DNA of 9,574 bases from contig JAPKZC010000108.1 of NCBI GenBank assembly GCA_026394025.1, positions 12,728 through 22,301 on the forward strand, read 5' to 3'. This document shows positions 5,747 through 9,574 of this stretch, one piece after another. The notes below the pieces were generated by a model. It had not been told where the DNA came from and did no database searches. It worked only from the letters and a program-made list of their open reading frames with translations. This stretch comes from Candidatus Solibacter sp. (GTDB taxonomy: Bacteria > Acidobacteriota > Terriglobia > Bryobacterales > Bryobacteraceae). The first letter of the stretch is position 1, and each line of letters begins with the position of its first letter. Both the position numbers and the translations under genes were made by a program.

Positions 5747-7435
5747 GTGCCTCGCCTCGTAGTTCCGGCGGCCCTCGCGCTGGCCGCCGTTTTGTCGGCT
5801 CAAACCGCGCTGTTTCCCCTCAAGGACCTCAAACCCGGGATGCGCGGCACCGGCCGCACCGTCTTCAACGGGAACAAGATCGAGGACTTTCAAGTCGAAA
5901 TCCTGGGCGTGCTCGACAACATCGGCCCCAAGGAATCCCTCATCCTCGCCCGCCTTTCCGGCGGGCCCCTGGAACATACCGGCGTCATGCAGGGCATGAG
6001 CGGCAGCCCGGTCTACATCGACGGCAAACTTGTGGGAGCGGTCGCGATGGCCTTCCCGTTTGCCAAGGACCCCATCGCCGGCATCCGTCCGATCGAGGCT
6101 ATGCTGCGCACCTCCACCGCCGCCACGTCGCCCCCGCCCGCGCGCGCCGCCCTGGCGCTGAACGAGCACGACCTCACCCGGCGGATTCCCCGTCCCGAAC
6201 CCGCGCTCGGCGGCGAGGCTCGCATGATCGATATCGCCACGCCGATCTCCTTCGGCGGATTCAGCCGCGCCACTCTCGATGCCTTCGCACCGCAACTTCG
6301 CGCCCTTGGACTGGAGCCCCGCCAGGGCGTGACCAGCGGCGGCAAGATCGAGTCCGCCATGGGTAATCCCGCCGACCTCAAGCCCGGCGCCATGATCAGC
6401 GTCCAGTTGATGGCCGGCGATCTTTCGGTGGGCGCCGATGGCACCGTCACCCACATCGACGGCAATCGCATCTACGCCTTCGGTCACCGCTTCCTCGATA
6501 TCGGCTCCACCGCCCTTCCTTTCGCGCGCGCCGAAGTCCTCACGCTTCTGGCCAATACGAACACCTCCTTCAAAATCTCCTCCGCCAAGGAATGGGTGGG
6601 GACCATTTACCAGGATCGCAACACCGCCGTGGCCGGTGAACTGGGCAAGCGACCGGTCATGGTGCCGGTCACCTTGAACCTCTCGCGGGCCGGCAAACCG
6701 GTAGAGAGCTACCAGATGCAGATGGTGAACGACACGCTGCTTTCGCCGCTGCTGCTCCAGATGGCCGTATTCAGCGCGATTGCCGCCACGGAGCGAACCG
6801 TGGGCGCCGGCAGCATCCGGGTCACCGGCCAGATCGAATTCCAGAACGCGTCCGCCCCACTGCGTGTCGACAATATGTACGCCGCCGAGAATGGAAGCCC
6901 CATGCTGGCCTCACTCTCCGCCGCCGTTCCGGTGGCCTTCGTGATGCAGGGCGGGTTTGAATCCCTCCAACTGAAGAGGGTCTCGCTCAACCTTGAAACC
7001 TTCGACCAGAAGAAGCAGCTCACGATCGACGGAATCACCACCTCGCGTCACGACGTCCGCGCCGGCGAAAAGGTGCAGCTCAACGTCTCCCTGACCGGCG
7101 ATAATGGGGCCGAAACTATCCGCCGAGTGGAATACCAGGTGCCCATCGGCGCGGAACCGGGGGTGCTCTACTTCACCGTGGCCGATGCCAACACCGCCAA
7201 CATTGCCGATTTCCGCCAGGTACTGACTGCCCCTGCCCGCACGTCCGGCCAACTGGTTTCGACGGTCAACAATCTGCACCCCAACACCAAGGCCTATATC
7301 CGCGTTTGGCGAGCCGATCCGGCGTTTCAACTGGAGGGCGCCGATCTGCCCGACCCGCCGGCTTCGGTTTCGCTGATCCTGGCCGCAATTCCAAGATCGC
7401 CGAAATGGAAATCGACATCGGCGACATGGCGGTGA
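5747..7435 (+). CDS. Exported SpoIVB-type (S55) peptidase-domain protein, frameshifted near its end
   Basis: A 562-residue protein opening with a signal peptide (VVPAALALAAVLSAQ). The S55 domain follows: GMRGTGRTVF (31-40), GPLEHTGV with H77, and GMSGSPVYIDG whose S87 matches the SpoIVB nucleophile motif, then VGAV. A second conserved block IYAFGHRF (H247) and VGTIYQDR lies at ~242-291. The rest looks beta-rich and of unknown role. SpoIVB cleaves a partner in sporulation; homologues outside spore formers are exported proteins of unsettled substrate. GTG at 5747 is the only sensible start (in-frame stop at 5732-5734). Near base 7380 the frame slips: the written C-terminus AIPRSPKWKSTSATWR is odd, while the frame from 7381 reads GRNSKIAEMEIDIGD and ends at 7471-7473, overlapping the next ATG. 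One missing base (3n+1) would explain it. Confidence 0.85.
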   Translation: MPRLVVPAALALAAVLSAQTALFPLKDLKPGMRGTGRTVFNGNKIEDFQVEILGVLDNIGPKESLILARLSGGPLEHTGVMQGMSGSPVYIDGKLVGAVAMAFPFAKDPIAGIRPIEAMLRTSTAATSPPPARAALALNEHDLTRRIPRPEPALGGEARMIDIATPISFGGFSRATLDAFAPQLRALGLEPRQGVTSGGKIESAMGNPADLKPGAMISVQLMAGDLSVGADGTVTHIDGNRIYAFGHRFLDIGSTALPFARAEVLTLLANTNTSFKISSAKEWVGTIYQDRNTAVAGELGKRPVMVPVTLNLSRAGKPVESYQMQMVNDTLLSPLLLQMAVFSAIAATERTVGAGSIRVTGQIEFQNASAPLRVDNMYAAENGSPMLASLSAAVPVAFVMQGGFESLQLKRVSLNLETFDQKKQLTIDGITTSRHDVRAGEKVQLNVSLTGDNGAETIRRVEYQVPIGAEPGVLYFTVADANTANIADFRQVLTAPARTSGQLVSTVNNLHPNTKAYIRVWRADPAFQLEGADLPDPPASVSLILAAIPRSPKWKSTSATWR

Positions 7436-7473
7436 CCGGCTCCAAAACCGTACAGGTGGACGTAAAGGAATGA
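7381..7473 (+). pseudogene. Displaced C-terminal end of the S55-family protein
   Basis: The -1 frame from 7381 encodes an acidic/hydrophobic alternating stretch ending VTGSKTVQVDVKE and stops at TGA 7471-7473, forming an ATGA overlap with the next gene's start at 7470. Such start/stop overlaps are typical of coupled genes, which supports this as the authentic end of the preceding coding sequence. The written frame instead stops at 7435 without any such link. Confidence 0.65.
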
Positions 7474-8699
7474 CTCTCCCCGTGCGCCACTTCGCATGCG
7501 CCGCCGCCTTGTGCGCAGCCCTCGCCCCCACCGCTTTCCCGAGCGGGACCGCCACATGGGAACTGAATTCGTATGCGGATTTCATCCGTGGACGCTTCAA
7601 CGGCCTCTCGCTGAGCCGCGAAGGCCGTCTCACGCTGTCGCCCAAGGTCGATACCCTTTTCAGCAGCGACCAGCCGGTCATCTGGGCCCTGGCACAAGCT
7701 CCCGATGGCGCGATCTACGCTGCTACGGGACATCGCGGCCGCCTCTACAAGATAGAGGGGCCCGCCAAGAGCACGCTCTTGTGGACCGCGGCCGAGCCGG
7801 AGATTTTCGCCCTCGCCGTGGACGGCTCCGGTGCGGTGTACGCCGCCACCTCGCCGGCCGGCAAGGTCTACCGCATCGAGAACGGCAAGGCCACCGAGTA
7901 CTTCGCGCCCAACGCGCGTTACATCTGGTCGCTGGCGGTTGGCCCCGATGGGGCCCTCTACGTGGGCACCGGCGAGCAGGGCAAGGTCTTCCGCGTGGAT
8001 AGCGCCGGCCACGGCGAAGTCTGGTATGAGACGGGACAATCGCACATCACCATGGCGCTGGCCGCCATGTTCTCTGCCTTGGAGGTCGTTCCGCTGACGC
8101 TCCTCACGCTGGACGCGTGGGACTTCATCCGCGTGAGTCGCGCGACCTGTGACGCGTGCGGGAAGGCGGTCGCGATCCCCCACAAGTGGACCTTCGCCTT
8201 CCTGATCGCCGTCGGGGTGTGGAACTTCGTGGGGGCGGGCATCTTCGGGTTCCTCATCAACCTGCCCATAGTCAGCTACTACGAGGTCGGCACGATCCTG
8301 ACCCCGAACCATGGCCATCCCGCCATGATGGGAGTCTTCGGCATGCTTGCGATGGCGCTCATGGTGTTCGCCTTGCGCCAGGTGTCGTCCGACGCGCAAT
8401 GGGGGCGGGTGGAGCGGCTGGTCCGGATCTCCTTCTGGGGCCTGAACGGCGGCCTGGCGCTGATGGTCGTCACGAGTCTCTTCCCGGGGGGCGTGCTGCA
8501 GCTCTGGGATGTCCTGGAACACGGGTACTGGCACGCACGCAGCCCGGCGTTCTCCAGCCAGGGGCCGCTGGGGATCCTGGAGTGGCTCCGCCTGCCGGCG
8601 GACGCCATCTTCATCGGGTTGGGCGTGGTGCCGGCCGTGCTGGCCGCGGCGCGGACGTATTGGGCCATGCGGCACGACCGGCCCGGCGCGGGAGCATGA
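7470..8699 (+). CDS. Hybrid ORF: exported beta-propeller N-half joined to nitric oxide reductase C-half
   Basis: Residues 1-~194 form a secreted NHL/SMP-30-like beta-propeller piece: a signal peptide (1-~24) and three similar blades, each with the pattern (I)WALAQAPDGAIYAATG...GRLYKI (starting ~70, ~111, ~151). The third runs into GEVWYETGQSHIT. From M195 (base 8052) the sequence abruptly becomes a qNOR-like NorB C-terminal half: FSALEVVP, FLINLPIVSYYE and NHGHPAMMG, with several membrane helices to residue ~400. A propeller joined in mid-domain to the second half of an oxidoreductase makes no structural sense. Glycine codon GGG rises from 3 of 20 before the join to 10 of 22 after it. I read this as a chimeric join between two genomes, or a recombination scar, that stayed open by chance. 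The start overlaps the S55 stop. As one natural protein: unlikely. Confidence 0.75.
   Translation: MTLPVRHFACAAALCAALAPTAFPSGTATWELNSYADFIRGRFNGLSLSREGRLTLSPKVDTLFSSDQPVIWALAQAPDGAIYAATGHRGRLYKIEGPAKSTLLWTAAEPEIFALAVDGSGAVYAATSPAGKVYRIENGKATEYFAPNARYIWSLAVGPDGALYVGTGEQGKVFRVDSAGHGEVWYETGQSHITMALAAMFSALEVVPLTLLTLDAWDFIRVSRATCDACGKAVAIPHKWTFAFLIAVGVWNFVGAGIFGFLINLPIVSYYEVGTILTPNHGHPAMMGVFGMLAMALMVFALRQVSSDAQWGRVERLVRISFWGLNGGLALMVVTSLFPGGVLQLWDVLEHGYWHARSPAFSSQGPLGILEWLRLPADAIFIGLGVVPAVLAAARTYWAMRHDRPGAGA
8040..8075. other. Chimeric junction
   Basis: Propeller similarity ends at about 8051 (GQSHIT) and nitric oxide reductase similarity begins at about 8055-8075 (LAAMFSALE). The join lies inside CATCACCATGGCGCTGGCC, where a short shared CTGGCC (a native propeller is expected to continue HITGLAV) could have served as overlap. 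Codon style and gene content differ on either side. Confidence 0.65.
8052..8699 (+). pseudogene. norB: Nitric oxide reductase large subunit, C-terminal half
   Basis: About 215 residues of a NorB/qNOR-type heme-copper family protein, which reduces NO to N2O in the membrane. Seen (ORF numbering): E204 in SALEVVP, probably the conserved active-site Glu of that helix; FGFLINLPIVSYYE; the paired H281 and H283 of NHGHPAMMG, which bind heme b3 and heme b. Later helices run to ~400, and the gene stops normally at 8699. The first half, with the FeB-binding histidines and, in qNOR, the quinol-binding N-terminal domain, is absent, so this piece cannot be active. The loop after SALE helix contains C227-x-x-C230, not usual in qNORs I know. 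Could belong to qNOR, eNOR or NO-dismutase-like branches; the missing half would be needed to tell. Confidence 0.75.
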
Positions 8700-8772
8700 C
8701 GGGCCGACAGGAGGTCGGGACACGGACCGGACAGGCCGTTCGCACGGCGGAGAGTGCCGGGAGGGTTCAGGC

Positions 8773-9574
8773 ATGATGAATCGAGAACGGGTGCAGCGCG
8801 CGCAAGAGCGCATGCGCCAGCACAACATCGACGCGTATCTCATCCTGACGCACGACGACTATTTCTACTTTTTCGGGGAAGATCGCGTGCAACCCCGGGC
8901 CATCCTCCCGGCCGGGCGGCCGCCGATCATCGTCACCTTCCGGGGGGAAGAGGCGGCGGCGCGGGAGCGCCTGGCGGCGGACGATGTCCGGATCTTCGGC
9001 TCCGTGGCGCAGCAGATGAAGGACGTCGTGGAGGTCATGCGGGAGCTGGCCGGGCCGCAGGGCGGGCCCACGGTGGGCGTGCAGATGGGGTTCTTCATAC
9101 CGGCCTTCCTGCTGGCCTTATTTCAGAAGTTGAATCCCCAGGTGAAGGTCGTGGACATCGCGCCGGTGATGGACGAGATGCGGATGGTGAAGGAACCGGG
9201 GGAGGTCGAGCAGATCCGCCGCGCGGGGGAGCTCGCGGCCCTCGGGATGCGGGCCGCCGTCGGGGCGCTTGCGCAGGGGGCGACCGAGCGGGACGTGGCC
9301 GCCGAATCGGAGTACGCCATGCGCAAGGCCGGCAGCGACGGGACCGCCACGCCGGTCTATGTCAACTCCGGGGTGCGGTCGGGCTGGCTCCACGGCACGG
9401 CGACGGGTAAACCCCTGCAGGCGGGCGAGCTGGTGGTGATCGACCTGGTCCCACGATATCAGGGGTATTGCGCGAACCTCTGTCGCACCTTCGTGATCGG
9501 ATCGGCCACGGACCAGCAGCGGGCGCTCGTCGAGACGTATGAGGCGGCCCGAACGGCGGCACGCCAGGCGATGC
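8773..9574 (+). CDS. M24-family Xaa-Pro aminopeptidase/dipeptidase-like protein (3' end cut by window)
   Basis: Open from ATG 8773 to the window edge (267 codons, no stop), preceded by GGGAGGG at good spacing; a second ATG at 8776 is equally possible. Residues 1-~130 form a creatinase/prolidase N-terminal domain (MRQHNIDAYLILTHDDY...). Residues ~138 onward begin the M24 pita-bread domain: KEPGEVEQIRRAGELAA, then VNSGVRSGWLHGTATG with the substrate-site H207, then VVIDLVPRYQGYCANLCRTF. In active M24 enzymes the latter motif carries two metal-binding Asp residues. The first is here (D224), but the second position is N235. The remaining ligands (His, Glu, Glu) lie beyond the window. Members cleave N-terminal Xaa-Pro bonds; a changed ligand could mean altered chemistry. 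Glycine is coded GGG in 14 of 23 cases, matching the norB piece and not the left side. Confidence 0.88.
   Translation, partial: MMNRERVQRAQERMRQHNIDAYLILTHDDYFYFFGEDRVQPRAILPAGRPPIIVTFRGEEAAARERLAADDVRIFGSVAQQMKDVVEVMRELAGPQGGPTVGVQMGFFIPAFLLALFQKLNPQVKVVDIAPVMDEMRMVKEPGEVEQIRRAGELAALGMRAAVGALAQGATERDVAAESEYAMRKAGSDGTATPVYVNSGVRSGWLHGTATGKPLQAGELVVIDLVPRYQGYCANLCRTFVIGSATDQQRALVETYEAARTAARQAM

Noticed and set aside
5618..6487. 289-codon minus-strand ORF opposite the S55 gene
   Set aside because: Gly/Ala/Asp/His-rich composition without motifs, mirroring the S55 codons; an antisense shadow.
7470..8699. A novel propeller-NO reductase sensor enzyme
   Set aside because: The propeller is cut in mid-structure, the NOR half lacks its FeB ligands, and codon use changes at the join. 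A chimera explains this better than a working fusion.
7266..8843. 525-codon minus-strand ORF spanning propeller, norB half and intergenic region
   Set aside because: Arg/Pro/His-rich with no family signature, and it crosses the likely chimeric join; open only because stop codons are rare in this GC-rich antisense frame.
1..9574. CRISPR array, tRNA, rRNA or insertion sequence
   Set aside because: No regularly spaced direct repeats, cloverleaf, rRNA-like stretch, transposase or terminal repeats were seen by eye on either strand.

Overview
The window reads as a high-GC environmental bacterial contig. From base 1 to about 8050 it looks like Acidobacteriota, most likely near Solibacter/Bryobacter. 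That judgement rests on recalled protein style and gene pairing, not on a search. The grounds are the aa3 oxidase operon with two subunit III genes and a small CxxC membrane module, a secreted SpoIVB-type (S55) protein followed by a secreted beta-propeller, and a GGC-rich glycine codon style. From about 8050 to the end the protein content and codon habit change: a nitric-oxide-reductase C-terminal half and an M24 peptidase, rich in GGG glycine codons. This right end looks like a different genome.

Layout. (1) 119-1155 holds two decayed toxin-antitoxin pairs placed tail to tail. A DinJ/YafQ pair lies on the plus strand behind a perfect 19-bp palindromic operator, with YafQ frameshifted in its catalytic end. 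A MntA/HepT pair lies on the minus strand, with an intact MNT antitoxin but only the first ~30 residues of the HEPN toxin. (2) 1294-5604 (minus) is a compact aa3-type cytochrome c oxidase operon in the order ctaC (II), ctaD (I), ctaE (III), a second subunit III, subunit IV. Subunits I and II carry all expected metal ligands. The second subunit III has lost its last helix, and subunit IV is fused to an extra CxxC plus one-helix domain. (3) 5605-5746 is a divergent promoter region. (4) 5747-7473 (plus) is an exported S55-family protein whose last ~30 codons are out of frame. Its true stop overlaps the next start as ATGA. (5) 7470-8699 is one open frame made of a three-blade beta-propeller joined to the second half of a nitric oxide reductase. 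(6) 8773-9574 is an M24 aminopeptidase-P-like gene cut by the window end.

How the genes work together. The cox genes encode one membrane complex that oxidises cytochrome c, reduces O2 and pumps protons. The S55 and propeller genes were probably translationally coupled. The toxin-antitoxin genes are accessory.

The strongest overall signal is damage rather than a new system. Three separate reading-frame breaks all fit a loss of 3n+1 bases, one HEPN gene is truncated, and one ORF joins unrelated families. Sequencing indels and a chimeric assembly join must be excluded before any unusual protein here is treated as real. No CRISPR array, rRNA, tRNA or insertion sequence was seen.
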